Shown here: positions 1 through 7,415 of the stretch, piece after piece
Position numbering within the stretch: position 1 is the first letter of the stretch
Layout of the letters: every line of letters begins with the position of its first letter
Assembly: GCA_001785445.1 (NCBI GenBank)
Contig: MFTV01000005.1
Span: 1-55,864 of the forward strand
DNA length: 55,864 nt
Source of the DNA: Candidatus Nomurabacteria bacterium RIFCSPHIGHO2_02_40_30
GTDB lineage: Bacteria; Patescibacteriota; Minisyncoccia; Phycocordibacterales; UBA9973
Direction of reading: 5' to 3'
The notes under the pieces: generated by a model
The model's database searches: none
Told to the model about the DNA's origin: nothing
The model's input: the letters and a program-made list of their open reading frames with translations, nothing else
Translations under genes and position numbers: made by a program

Positions 1-22
1 CCGCCAAAACAAAAAGCCGAAA

Positions 23-61
23 CCCGCGCGGATTCCCTCCCAGACCCTGCCTCCGCGCGGG
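23..61. repeat. GC-rich inverted repeat
   Basis: Perfect 9-bp arms, cccgcgcgg at 23-31 and ccgcgcggg at 53-61, enclose a 21-nt loop. This is the first of three tandem palindromic units upstream of the first gene. No coding potential was seen, and the unit may continue left of the window. Confidence 0.8.
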
Positions 62-70
62 AGAGTCCTT

Positions 71-110
71 CACTCCGCCTCATTAGCCCCAGATTGATTG
101 TGGCGGAGTG
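71..110. repeat. second inverted repeat
   Basis: Perfect 9-bp arms, cactccgcc at 71-79 and ggcggagtg at 102-110, enclose a 22-nt loop. It lies 9 bp after the first palindrome and 10 bp before the cloverleaf element. Confidence 0.8.
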
Positions 111-120
111 CGTTTGCATT

Positions 121-191
121 GCGTGCCTCGCTTTTTCTCCTTTGGAGAAACTGTGTATCACACAGGCGTGCGTAGCACGCGCGAGGCACGC
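121..191. repeat. cloverleaf-forming palindromic element
   Basis: An 11-bp outer stem (121-131 with 181-191) encloses three hairpins: 134-140/144-150 (7 bp, loop ttt), 151-156/160-165 (6 bp, loop atc) and 166-171/175-180 (6 bp, loop gta). All stems are perfect and only two bases (132-133) are unpaired outside loops. It is too short for a gene and does not match tRNA consensus positions. It could act as a terminator or RNA-processing site of an upstream gene, or be a mobile palindromic unit. Confidence 0.8.
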
Positions 192-242
192 TAGGATTTC
201 CCCTCGAAAAAAGTTCGTGCAAAGTGTATAATTAGTTCACAG

Positions 243-824
243 ATGGATAAAAAAGAGAAACTTGAAAATCTGAACAAAAAGTGGTTTGAGGAATGCACAT
301 GCGAGCTGAAGAAAACTGCCACGCAGGCTGTGCCGGGAGATGGAAATCCTAATGCAGAAATAGTTTTTATCGGAGAAGCGCCAGGGCGCTCGGAAGACAA
401 AGAGGGTCGCCCATTCGTGGGAGCAGCAGGAAAATTTTTAGATGAAATGCTGGAAGAGATAAATTTGAAAAGAGAAGACATCTACATAACTAATATTGTG
501 AAATACCGCCCGCCGAATAACCGCGATCCTAGCCCCGAGGAAAAAGCTAGTTGTAGGGAGTGGCTGCTGGAAGAATTAAAAATCATTTCTCCCAAATTAA
601 TAATATTCCTAGGCCGCCATGCGATGAATAACTTTTTCCCAGAATTACAAATATCCAATGCTCATGGAAAGTTATTAATCAAAGCTTTCAAAGGGATGTC
701 CCCCAAATACTTCTTCCCTCTTTACCACCCTGCGGCAGCATTGTATGACGGCTCTATGCGAGACATTTTAATGGCTGATTTTAGAAAAATTCCAAAAGTC
801 TTAGAGAAAATTGAAAACCCATAA
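243..824 (+). CDS. udg: uracil-DNA glycosylase, family 4/5-like
   Basis: This 193-aa protein should remove uracil from DNA in base-excision repair. It has motif A GEAPGRSEDKEGRPFVG, the TNIVKYRPP segment and motif B HPAAAL, in the order and length expected of family 4 enzymes. Family 4 normally uses four Cys to bind a [4Fe-4S] cluster. Here the N-terminal pair is CxC (ECTCEL) rather than CxxC, and the usual KCRPP Cys is Tyr (KYRPP), leaving only the later SCR Cys. The cluster may be lost or altered. A -10-like tataat at 227-232 precedes the ATG. The family call is strong, iron-sulfur status uncertain. Confidence 0.88.
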   Translation: MDKKEKLENLNKKWFEECTCELKKTATQAVPGDGNPNAEIVFIGEAPGRSEDKEGRPFVGAAGKFLDEMLEEINLKREDIYITNIVKYRPPNNRDPSPEEKASCREWLLEELKIISPKLIIFLGRHAMNNFFPELQISNAHGKLLIKAFKGMSPKYFFPLYHPAAALYDGSMRDILMADFRKIPKVLEKIENP

Positions 825-832
825 TTTTAATG

Positions 833-838
833 TATACT
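833..838 (+). promoter_or_regulatory. -10 box of the GlmU-like gene
   Basis: TATACT is followed by exactly 6 nt and then ATG at 845. This spacing puts the transcription start at the start codon, supporting a leaderless mRNA and the choice of ATG 845 over the upstream ATG at 830, which overlaps the promoter. Confidence 0.6.
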
Positions 839-844
839 ACGATA

Positions 845-1582
845 ATGCAAAGTGATTCGACTGGAGTAATACTAGCAGCTGGAAAGGGCAAAAGAATGGG
901 TGGCTTGCCTAAAGGCTTAATAAGTATCGGCGGCCAATCAGTGCTGGAACGGTTAGCGGAAGTGGTGCAGGGAGCAACAGGAAATAGGGCTATTGCGGTA
1001 GTGGGGCACCAACAAGAAGAAATAAAAAAAACTCTCGGAAATACTTTGATTTATGCTGAACAAAAACAACAGCTTGGCACTGCTAATGCTCTGCTTGCCG
1101 CCAAAATCGCCTGCGCCAATGCGGAAAGAATTGCCGTATTCTACGGAGACCATCCTTTTGTTTCTTTGCAAACAGCAAAAAAACTTTTGGAGAAAAGTAA
1201 GCAGACAGGAGCTAAGATAACTTTAGCCAGCGCAATTATTCCGAATTTTGAAAAAGAATATAAAATATTTCTTCATTTCGCAAGAATTCTTCGTAGTGAA
1301 ACAAAAATTATAGGCATTCGAGAATATAAAGATGCGAACGAAAACGAGAAAAATATTACAGAAGTAAATCCGGGATACTACGTTTTTGACGCGAAATGGC
1401 TTTGGCCCCATTTAGAAAAAGTAAGCAACAACAATGCCCAAGGAGAATTTTACTTGACTGACCTGCTCCAAATGGCACAAAAAGAGGGTGCAAAAATAGA
1501 GTCCATTGAGATAAATCCAAAGGAAGCTATGGGCGTAAATTCCAAAGAGGAACTTGAAATATTAGAAAAATTTGCTGTATAG
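845..1582 (+). CDS. GlmU-like nucleotidyltransferase domain protein
   Basis: A 245-aa nucleotidyltransferase with the GlmU uridylyltransferase pattern: ILAAGKGKRM near the N-terminus, QQLGTANA for base recognition, YGDHPF with the metal-binding Asp, EVNPGYYVFD and GEFYLTD. The C-terminal left-handed beta-helix acetyltransferase half of bifunctional GlmU is absent, so it is a stand-alone pyrophosphorylase domain. It probably makes a UDP-sugar such as UDP-GlcNAc for the envelope. Substrate is inferred from motifs only. It follows udg by 20 bp but has its own promoter-like sequence. Confidence 0.8.
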   Translation: MQSDSTGVILAAGKGKRMGGLPKGLISIGGQSVLERLAEVVQGATGNRAIAVVGHQQEEIKKTLGNTLIYAEQKQQLGTANALLAAKIACANAERIAVFYGDHPFVSLQTAKKLLEKSKQTGAKITLASAIIPNFEKEYKIFLHFARILRSETKIIGIREYKDANENEKNITEVNPGYYVFDAKWLWPHLEKVSNNNAQGEFYLTDLLQMAQKEGAKIESIEINPKEAMGVNSKEELEILEKFAV

Positions 1583-1591
1583 TAGTGTTAT

Positions 1592-1665
1592 GGGCGGTTA
1601 GCTCAGTTGGTTAGAGCGTGTCTTTGACGTAGACAAGGCCACAGATTCGAATTCTGTACCGCCCA
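1592..1665 (+). tRNA. tRNA-Val(GAC)
   Basis: Full cloverleaf: acceptor gggcggt/accgccc, D arm gctc/gagc, anticodon stem tgtct/agaca with loop ttgacgt (anticodon GAC at 1626-1628), T arm acaga/tctgt with canonical loop ttcgaat. CCA is not encoded. It ends 11 nt before tsaD, so 3' processing of a joint transcript would leave a very short tsaD leader. Confidence 0.95.
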
Positions 1666-1676
1666 CTAAATAAATT

Positions 1677-2822
1677 ATGAAAATTTTGAGTATTGAGACA
1701 TCCTGCGACGATACAGGGATAACTATAGTTGAGGCAACTGGAAGCATTAAGAATGCTTCTTTTAAAGTCCTCGCTGACAGCGCGAATTCACAAATTAAAA
1801 TACACATACCGTATGGTGGGGTTTTCCCTATGCTTGCCAAAAGAGAGCATATGAAAAATTTGCCTATACTACTTGAACAAGTTTTGAAAGAGTCAAAATT
1901 AGAAAAAAAAGAAAAACCAGTAGATGCAATAGCTGTAACCTACGGTCCTGGGCTGGAACCAGCGCTTTGGGTAGGCATAACTTTTGCCCAAGAATTAGCG
2001 AAAAAATGGAACGTCCCGGTAATACCTGTAAACCACATGGAAGGACACATCTTTTCCGTTTTCGCAAAACGGAAAAGATTTTCAATTTCTAATTTTCAAT
2101 TTCCAATGTTGGCACTACTGGTTTCCGGCGGACACACGCAATTAATACTTTCTAAAAAGTGGACGCAGTATAAAATCATAGGGGAAACGCTAGATGACGC
2201 AGTCGGTGAAGCCTTTGACAAGGTGGCGCGAATGCTCGGCCTACCCTATCCTGGCGGACCGGAAATTTCAAAATTATCAGAAGCACAGAGAACTAGAGGA
2301 AAACAGTTTTTGCGGGGTGTCTCGCAGGCTGGCGAGCCGAGAGGCAGCGCTGCGCGAGCACGCACAGACAGCGACCCCGAAAAAATTGGTTTTCCTGTAG
2401 TTCTGCCTAGACCGATGCTATATAGCAAGAATTTTGATTTCTCTTTTTCTGGTTTAAAAACAGCGGTGCTTTACTTGATTAGAGATATTGAAAAAAGTAG
2501 AAAACTCGACTCAGAAACAAAAAGTGAAATAGCTTTGGAGTTTGAAAACGCCGCTATTGAATGTTTAATTTATAAAACAAAGAAAGCAATTGAAAAATAT
2601 AAAATTAAAACCATAATAGTAGGCGGCGGAGTGTCTGGCAATGAACACTTACGCCGAGAAATTGAAAAATTTAAAAAAGTTGAACTGCTTATCCCAGAAA
2701 AGAAATTCACCGGAGACAATTCCTTGATGATTGGCATAGCCGGCTATATACAATATTTAAAGAGAAAAAGAAAATTTACCAAAGCTTCCAACATAAAAGC
2801 AACTGGTAATTTAAGCCTATAA
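1677..2822 (+). CDS. tsaD: tRNA threonylcarbamoyladenosine biosynthesis protein TsaD
   Basis: Kae1/TsaD family ATPase, which with TsaB and TsaE transfers threonylcarbamoyl to A37 of ANN-decoding tRNAs. Visible motifs are SIETSCDDT, metal-binding HMEGH, VSGGHTQ, DDAVGEAFDKVAR, FSFSGLKTAV and GGGVSGNEHLR. At 381 aa it is about 40 aa longer than usual (about 340). The excess lies at two insertions: near residues 125-143 (perfect DNA hairpin plus an AT-rich repeat) and near residues 205-243 (long imperfect palindrome, between GGPEISKLSE and PRPMLYS). Both keep frame and avoid the catalytic motifs. It follows tRNA-Val directly. Confidence 0.95.
   Translation: MKILSIETSCDDTGITIVEATGSIKNASFKVLADSANSQIKIHIPYGGVFPMLAKREHMKNLPILLEQVLKESKLEKKEKPVDAIAVTYGPGLEPALWVGITFAQELAKKWNVPVIPVNHMEGHIFSVFAKRKRFSISNFQFPMLALLVSGGHTQLILSKKWTQYKIIGETLDDAVGEAFDKVARMLGLPYPGGPEISKLSEAQRTRGKQFLRGVSQAGEPRGSAARARTDSDPEKIGFPVVLPRPMLYSKNFDFSFSGLKTAVLYLIRDIEKSRKLDSETKSEIALEFENAAIECLIYKTKKAIEKYKIKTIIVGGGVSGNEHLRREIEKFKKVELLIPEKKFTGDNSLMIGIAGYIQYLKRKRKFTKASNIKATGNLSL
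2049..2108 (+). repeat. in-frame hairpin plus AT-rich repeat inside tsaD
   Basis: A perfect 14-bp stem (2049-2062 with 2066-2079, loop cgc) is followed by a tract of attttcaattt-type units (2078-2108). A similar hairpin-plus-repeat sits inside leuS at 16383-16432 in the same plus-strand orientation. In TsaD it encodes roughly FAKRKRFSISNFQF, just before the conserved LLVSGGHTQ. Confidence 0.7.
2289..2404 (+). repeat. in-frame palindromic insertion inside tsaD
   Basis: Arms of about 30 nt (2289-2318 and 2374-2404) are near-perfect reverse complements with a few mismatches. The GC-rich centre holds smaller stems: tgtct/agaca, ctcgc/gcgag, the palindrome gcagcgctgc and tgcg/cgca. The insertion adds about 35-39 residues to TsaD without breaking frame, in a region between conserved blocks. 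Confidence 0.75.
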
Positions 2823-2840
2823 TATGATATCATTTGCAAT

Positions 2841-4952
2841 ATGACTACTGCGAATCCCAAATTACTCAAGCCCTACGACCCGAAAGAAACCGAAGAAAGA
2901 ATCTATAAACTCTGGGAAGGCAGTGGTTTTTTTAACCCTGATAACTTGCCAGACAATAAAGACGGCAAGCGGAAAGAAGCTTTTACGATAATAATGCCTC
3001 CAGTAAATGCCAATGGGTCGCTCCATGCAGGACATGGCCTAGTTATGACAATTGAAGACATAATGATTCGTTATAAAAGAATGCAAGGCTTTAAGACACT
3101 ATGGCTGCCAGGGCTCGACCATGCCGGCTTTGAAACCCAAGTAGTCTACGAAAAAAAGTTAGAGAAAGAAGGGCGGACAAGATTCGGCATGGACAGGCTT
3201 GAACTCTATAAAGAAATTTTAGACTTTACCCTCTCTAACTCAAAAAATATAAAATCTCAGATTAAGAAAATGGGGGCATCCTGCGACTGGTCGCGGGAAA
3301 AATTTACTCTAGATGACAGTGTAACAAAAACTGTCTATCAAACTTTTAAAAGAATGTATGATGACAACTTGATATATCGCGGCAATAGAATAGTGAGCTG
3401 GTGTTCTAAGCATCAAACTTCTTTTTCGGACCTAGAAATAAAAGACGAAGAACGTATTGATAACTTTTACTATTTAAAATACGGACCGTTTATTATTGCA
3501 ACGGCAAGGCCAGAAACTAAGTTTGGAGATAAGTACGTTGTAATGCATCCAAAAGACAAACGTTACAAGGAGTATACTGACGGACAAAAAATAAAGTTAG
3601 AGTGGATTAATGGCCCCATAGAAGCAACTATTGTTAAAGATGGAGCCGTGGATATGGAGTTTGGCACAGGGGTGATGACTATAACACCTTGGCATGACTC
3701 TGCCGACTTTGAAATCGCAGAGAGACATGGACTAGATAAAGAACAGATTATTGATGAGAATGGAAAGTTGCTAGCTATCGCTGGTGAATTTGCCGGAGAA
3801 CACATTAAAAAAGCAAGGCCTTTAATTATAAAGAAACTACAAGAGAAAGGATTGGTGGAAAAAGTGGACGAAAATTATAAGCATGTGGTGCGAACTTGCT
3901 ATAAGTGCGGAACAGTCATCGAACCTCAAATAAAAAATCAGTGGTTTGTAAAAATGAAACCTTTGGCCGAAAGAGCATTGGAGAAAATAAACGTAGGTGA
4001 AATAACATATATACCCGAACACTATAAAAAAATAACCACGTACTGGCTATCTAATATTATGGACTGGAATATTTCTCGGCAAATCGTCTGGGGCATTCCT
4101 ATCCCCGCAAAAATCTGTATAGAATGTGGACATGGCATGGTGGACTTGGAGAATAAAATTAACAAATGTGAAAAATGTGCTGGACAAGTAGCGCAAGATA
4201 TTGACACTTTTGACACTTGGTTTTCTTCTGGGCAATGGCCGTATGTAACCCTTGGCTACCCAGATGAGAAAGATTTTGAAACTTTTTACCCAACTGATGT
4301 GATGGAAACCGGTGGCGATATTATTTTCTTTTGGGTCACACGGATGATTATGCTGGGGCTTTATATTACAGACAAGGTACCATTTAAAACAGTTTATCTA
4401 CATGGCATGGTACTTGACGCCAAGAGCCAAAAAATGAGTAAAAGCAAGGGAAATGTCATAGACCCCTTAATACTGACAGATCAATTCGGTACAGACGCTT
4501 TTCGTATGGGAATGGTAGTCGGTAATACTTCAGGTACTTCCCTAGCCTTGTCACCCCTCAAAATTCGAGGCTACAAAAATTTTGCTAATAAGCTCTGGAA
4601 CATAACTCGCTACATACTGGGCATGGAAAATTCAGGTGAATTAAATAAAAAATTAAAAGATGAGTTCGATATGCTAGCAAAAGATGTGACTCTTGATATG
4701 GACAACTTTCGTTTCTATATGGCAGCGGAAAAATTATATGCATACACTTGGCACAGACTCGCCGACGAAATAATAGAGGAAAGCAAAGAGAATAAGAATA
4801 AAAAAGAATACGGGGCGACACTGCATTACATTCTTGAAAATTCACTAAAACTATTACATCCTTTTATTCCTTTCGTGACCGAAGAAATATGGTCTATGTT
4901 GCCGAATACTAAGAATCTTTTAATAGTGGAGCAGTGGCCAAAATATAAATGA
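2841..4952 (+). CDS. valS: valyl-tRNA synthetase
   Basis: Class Ia synthetase charging tRNA-Val. It has the HIGH-equivalent HAGH after PPVNANGSL, GLDHAGFETQ, the CP1 editing segment (TARPETKFGD, DMEFGTGVMTITPWHD), two zinc-type CxxC pairs (CYKCG; CIECG with CEKC), DTWFSSGQWP and KMSKSKGNVIDP. At 703 aa it is short for bacterial ValRS (about 880-950). It ends just after the WP of the anticodon-binding domain and lacks the usual C-terminal coiled-coil arm. It overlaps the next gene by 4 bp (ATGA), implying translational coupling. Confidence 0.95.
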   Translation: MTTANPKLLKPYDPKETEERIYKLWEGSGFFNPDNLPDNKDGKRKEAFTIIMPPVNANGSLHAGHGLVMTIEDIMIRYKRMQGFKTLWLPGLDHAGFETQVVYEKKLEKEGRTRFGMDRLELYKEILDFTLSNSKNIKSQIKKMGASCDWSREKFTLDDSVTKTVYQTFKRMYDDNLIYRGNRIVSWCSKHQTSFSDLEIKDEERIDNFYYLKYGPFIIATARPETKFGDKYVVMHPKDKRYKEYTDGQKIKLEWINGPIEATIVKDGAVDMEFGTGVMTITPWHDSADFEIAERHGLDKEQIIDENGKLLAIAGEFAGEHIKKARPLIIKKLQEKGLVEKVDENYKHVVRTCYKCGTVIEPQIKNQWFVKMKPLAERALEKINVGEITYIPEHYKKITTYWLSNIMDWNISRQIVWGIPIPAKICIECGHGMVDLENKINKCEKCAGQVAQDIDTFDTWFSSGQWPYVTLGYPDEKDFETFYPTDVMETGGDIIFFWVTRMIMLGLYITDKVPFKTVYLHGMVLDAKSQKMSKSKGNVIDPLILTDQFGTDAFRMGMVVGNTSGTSLALSPLKIRGYKNFANKLWNITRYILGMENSGELNKKLKDEFDMLAKDVTLDMDNFRFYMAAEKLYAYTWHRLADEIIEESKENKNKKEYGATLHYILENSLKLLHPFIPFVTEEIWSMLPNTKNLLIVEQWPKYK

Positions 4953-5632
4953 CTAGTGACCCAAAAATTTTAGGTATGGCTTTTTTGGGAGGAATTGTAC
5001 CGTCCCTGCTCTGGCTCTGGTTTTGGCTTCGGGAAGATAAGAAACATCCTGAACCAAAAGGCATCCTGGCGGTAGTTTTCATTATGGGTACGGTGGGAGT
5101 GATTTGCGTTCTGCCACTTCAAAAGCTAATCCAAAGTCAAATAGGTTCAAATGAATTGCAACTTGTCCTGTGGGCTAGTGTAGAGGAAATAATGAAGTAC
5201 CTTGCCGTAATAGTAGTACTGTATAGAACAAAATACATTGACCATGCCATAGATTGGCCAATATACCTTATTACTGCAGCCTTGGGCTTCGCAGCGCTTG
5301 AGAATGCCTTATTTTTAGTTAAACCTCTTTCTATGGGCGCCAACACGGTAGGCCTGCTGACTGGCGAGCTTAGATTCCTTGGCTCTACTCTTTTACATAG
5401 TATTTCCAGCGGAATTCTAGGTATTGCGCTAGGTCTTTCTTTATATATGGAAGGGCTAAAGCGGTATTTCTATGTTTTTATCGGTTTTTTATTCGCCATA
5501 GCCTTGCATAGTATCTTTAATTTTTTTATAATAAGGAATGGTGGAAGTGATTTTTTGAAAGTGTTTAGTTTCTTGTGGGTCGTTACTATTATTGTTATCT
5601 TACTTTTCGAAAAAGTAAGGAGAATGAATTAA
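4949..5632 (+). CDS. PrsW-family intramembrane metalloprotease
   Basis: A 227-aa protein with about seven or eight hydrophobic segments. PrsW-type motifs are visible: EE in WASVEEIMKYLAV, GFAALEN and HSISSG/HSIFNFF, consistent with a metal-dependent membrane protease. PrsW in Bacillus cleaves an anti-sigma factor; the substrate here is unknown and no anti-sigma gene is nearby. Its start overlaps the valS stop and Hsp20 follows after 4 bp, so the three genes probably form one transcript. Confidence 0.8.
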   Translation: MTSDPKILGMAFLGGIVPSLLWLWFWLREDKKHPEPKGILAVVFIMGTVGVICVLPLQKLIQSQIGSNELQLVLWASVEEIMKYLAVIVVLYRTKYIDHAIDWPIYLITAALGFAALENALFLVKPLSMGANTVGLLTGELRFLGSTLLHSISSGILGIALGLSLYMEGLKRYFYVFIGFLFAIALHSIFNFFIIRNGGSDFLKVFSFLWVVTIIVILLFEKVRRMN

Positions 5633-5636
5633 ATTT

Positions 5637-6104
5637 ATGGATAAAAAAAGAAGTTTTTGGGAGAGAATGACAGGCAGTATGGGTATGGAAGAAGAAAGAG
5701 ATGAACCTAAGAAAGTAATGCATGTAACGGGAACGGGTAAAAAAAATAATAGTTGGATGGAAGATGAAACTGAAGAAGCCGAATTGGCTGTTGACGTTTA
5801 TGAAACTGCTACAGACATAGTAGTACAGACAATGGTGGCAGGTGTTAAGCCTGAAGACTTAGAGCTATCTATAGCTCGAGATATGATTACTATCCGTGGC
5901 AAGCGCGAGGAGTCTAGGACCATAGATGAAGACAACTATTTCAGTAAGGAGCTTTACTGGGGAAGATTCTCCCGCAGCATTTCTCTGCCCCAAGAAGTGG
6001 AGCCGGAAGAAGTGGAAGCCACGGAAAAGCACGGTCTACTCACGGTAAAAATCAAAAAAGTTGACAAAGAAAAGAAAAATAACGTCAGAGTCCGGTCAGT
6101 CTAG
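5637..6104 (+). CDS. Hsp20/alpha-crystallin small heat shock protein
   Basis: A 155-aa protein with an acidic N-terminal arm and an alpha-crystallin domain: AVDVYETATDIVVQTMVAGVK, IRGKREE, the LYWGRFSRSISLP strand and HGLLTVKIKK. It should act as an ATP-independent holdase. The C-terminal IxI tail is replaced by a short NVRVRSV ending. It is the last gene of the valS-prsW-hsp20 run. Confidence 0.9.
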   Translation: MDKKRSFWERMTGSMGMEEERDEPKKVMHVTGTGKKNNSWMEDETEEAELAVDVYETATDIVVQTMVAGVKPEDLELSIARDMITIRGKREESRTIDEDNYFSKELYWGRFSRSISLPQEVEPEEVEATEKHGLLTVKIKKVDKEKKNNVRVRSV

Positions 6105-6182
6105 AAATATAGAATTTTTGGTCACAAGTATTTTTCTACTGAAAAATCTCGCGACCCCACCTCGCACCGTCATGCTCCGGCT

Positions 6183-6203
6183 CACAAAAACTTTGTTTTT
6201 GTG
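6183..6203. terminator. A/T-rich hairpin at the tRNA-Phe 3' end
   Basis: Perfect 9-bp stem cacaaaaac (6183-6191) / gtttttgtg (6195-6203), overlapping the last two bases of tRNA-Phe. It may act as a bidirectional terminator between hsp20 and the tRNA. There is no clean run of T after it on either strand. Confidence 0.45.
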
Positions 6204-6273
6204 CCTGGGGGGTGAATCGCACACCCGACCTATCCCTCTTCAGGGGAGAGCTCTACTACTGAGCTACCCAGGC
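6202..6273 (-). tRNA. tRNA-Phe(GAA) with unusual elbow bases
   Basis: Minus-strand cloverleaf: acceptor gcctggg/cccaggc, D stem gctc/gagc, anticodon stem ctccc/gggat with loop ctgaaga (GAA), T stem gggtg/caccc. The T loop reads tgcgatt, so position 55 is G instead of the near-universal U. The D loop agtagta lacks the usual GG pair, leaving A at the position expected for G18. The 27-43 pair is also C/T. CCA is not encoded. Confidence 0.85.
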
Positions 6274-6293
6274 ATATTTATATTTTACTAAAA

Positions 6294-6539
6294 TTACGGA
6301 CTGAATTGCTTAAAATTCTTTAATACGTCACTAGCGCTTCCGTATAGTTGCATCATCTGATCTATGTACGGCTGGATGAAGTAATACGCACCGACAGCAG
6401 AACCTATAATAATTGCCCAGTATAAAACACTCATGATGCGCTGGACTCGCATGGAGCGCCTCATGGAATGCAATATTTTGTTGTTGTCTTCTGCTAGAGC
6501 AAAAGTTTCCTCCAGCAACTTTTTGGATTCAGGATCCAT
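6294..6539 (-). CDS. small single-pass membrane protein
   Basis: An 81-aa protein with a charged N-terminal helix (MDPESKKLLEETFALAEDN), a basic stretch RRSMRVQR and one membrane span near residues 35-55 (VLYWAIIIGSAVGAYYFI). Function is unknown. A -10-like TAAAAT ends 6 nt before the ATG (6546-6551), suggesting a leaderless mRNA and supporting this start. Confidence 0.65.
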   Translation of the reverse strand: MDPESKKLLEETFALAEDNNKILHSMRRSMRVQRIMSVLYWAIIIGSAVGAYYFIQPYIDQMMQLYGSASDVLKNFKQFSP

Positions 6540-6580
6540 GGCGAGATTTTAACACAATATTTCGAAAAATAAAAGAGGTG

Positions 6581-6916
6581 TTAAGAAACCACGCCATCTG
6601 GACCCATTTGTATTATATGGCTTGAATTAGATTTCCCTGAATTACTTTTGTGAGGTCTGTTTGTAGGATAAAAGCCAAGTTTTTCCAGTTTAGCTTTTGA
6701 TACTTTTAGTTCCAGTTCAGTTCTCTCCAATAGCTTGACAACTAATATGTTAAAGTCTCTATTATCAATATCCCCTTTTTCCCTAGCTTTCACTAGGACA
6801 TCTCTATTAATTTCTTCACTGCCAGCGATAATCAGGCTGTGAAGCCTTTTAAATTCAGGAGTCTCAAAACCTTGCATACTTTCTTTCACAACTTCTTTTT
6901 TGATAGCTTCTTTCAT
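6581..6916 (-). CDS. hypothetical soluble helical protein
   Basis: A 111-aa protein, mostly charged helices (KAREKGDIDNRDFNILVVK), ending in a low-complexity NSGKSNSSHII tail. No known domain is recognised. A TATAAT lies about 19 nt upstream, divergent from tRNA-Arg. Confidence 0.55.
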   Translation of the reverse strand: MKEAIKKEVVKESMQGFETPEFKRLHSLIIAGSEEINRDVLVKAREKGDIDNRDFNILVVKLLERTELELKVSKAKLEKLGFYPTNRPHKSNSGKSNSSHIIQMGPDGVVS

Positions 6917-6954
6917 AACTTTTTTTATATGTTATTATAGGGTTAGTTTTATGA

Positions 6955-7026
6955 GTCTTCGTAGTTAAATGGATATAACGACTCCGTCCTAAGGAGTAAT
7001 TGCAGGTTCGATTCCTGCCGAGGACA
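6955..7026 (+). tRNA. tRNA-Arg(CCT)
   Basis: Acceptor gtcttcg/cgaggac, D stem gtta/taac, anticodon stem actcc/ggagt with loop gtcctaa (CCT), T arm gcagg/cctgc with loop ttcgatt. CCA is not encoded. Confidence 0.93.
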
Positions 7027-7028
7027 CA

Positions 7029-7262
7029 TTATAGCCCTAATAATTTGGCTACCTTTGCTCTGTCGAAGCCGACAGTCAGCTCGTCGCCTATTATTATAAC
7101 CGGCACGCCCATTTGGCCGGATTTTTCTATCATTTCTTTCCTTTTTTCTAGGTCGCTAGCGACATTATATTCCACATAAGCCACGTTATTAGCTTTGAAA
7201 TACTCTTTGGCTATATGGCAGAAGTGGCAGGTAGGGGTTGAATAAATGGTTACATTTTGCAT
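7029..7262 (-). CDS. glutaredoxin/NrdH-like redoxin
   Basis: A 77-aa thioredoxin-fold protein with redox motif CHFC after the beta strand NVTIYSTPT, the cis-Pro segment MGVPVIII and a GFDRAKVAKLL C-terminal helix. It probably reduces disulfides in the cytoplasm, for example for ribonucleotide reductase. The partner is not in the window. It lies tail-to-tail with tRNA-Arg, only 2 bp apart. Confidence 0.88.
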   Translation of the reverse strand: MQNVTIYSTPTCHFCHIAKEYFKANNVAYVEYNVASDLEKRKEMIEKSGQMGVPVIIIGDELTVGFDRAKVAKLLGL

Positions 7263-7344
7263 GAAAATTTGAAAAATTATTTACTAATATCTTTATTATA
7301 TCATACTTGTCAACTGGGTAAAATAGCGATATATTTCTTTATAT

Positions 7345-7372
7345 GCGGGATCTTTAGTGGTAGAATAGTATT
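7345..7372 (+). pseudogene. partial duplicate of tRNA-Gly 5' half
   Basis: The sequence gcgggat followed by tttagtggtagaat repeats the first half of the tRNA-Gly at 7416, minus a few bases (tagt) between acceptor and D arm. No matching 3' half is present before the real tRNA, so it is probably a remnant. Confidence 0.6.
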
Positions 7373-7415
7373 TCTAAGTCTATAGAGATAAGTGCGAAAT
7401 ATAAATTAATATTAT

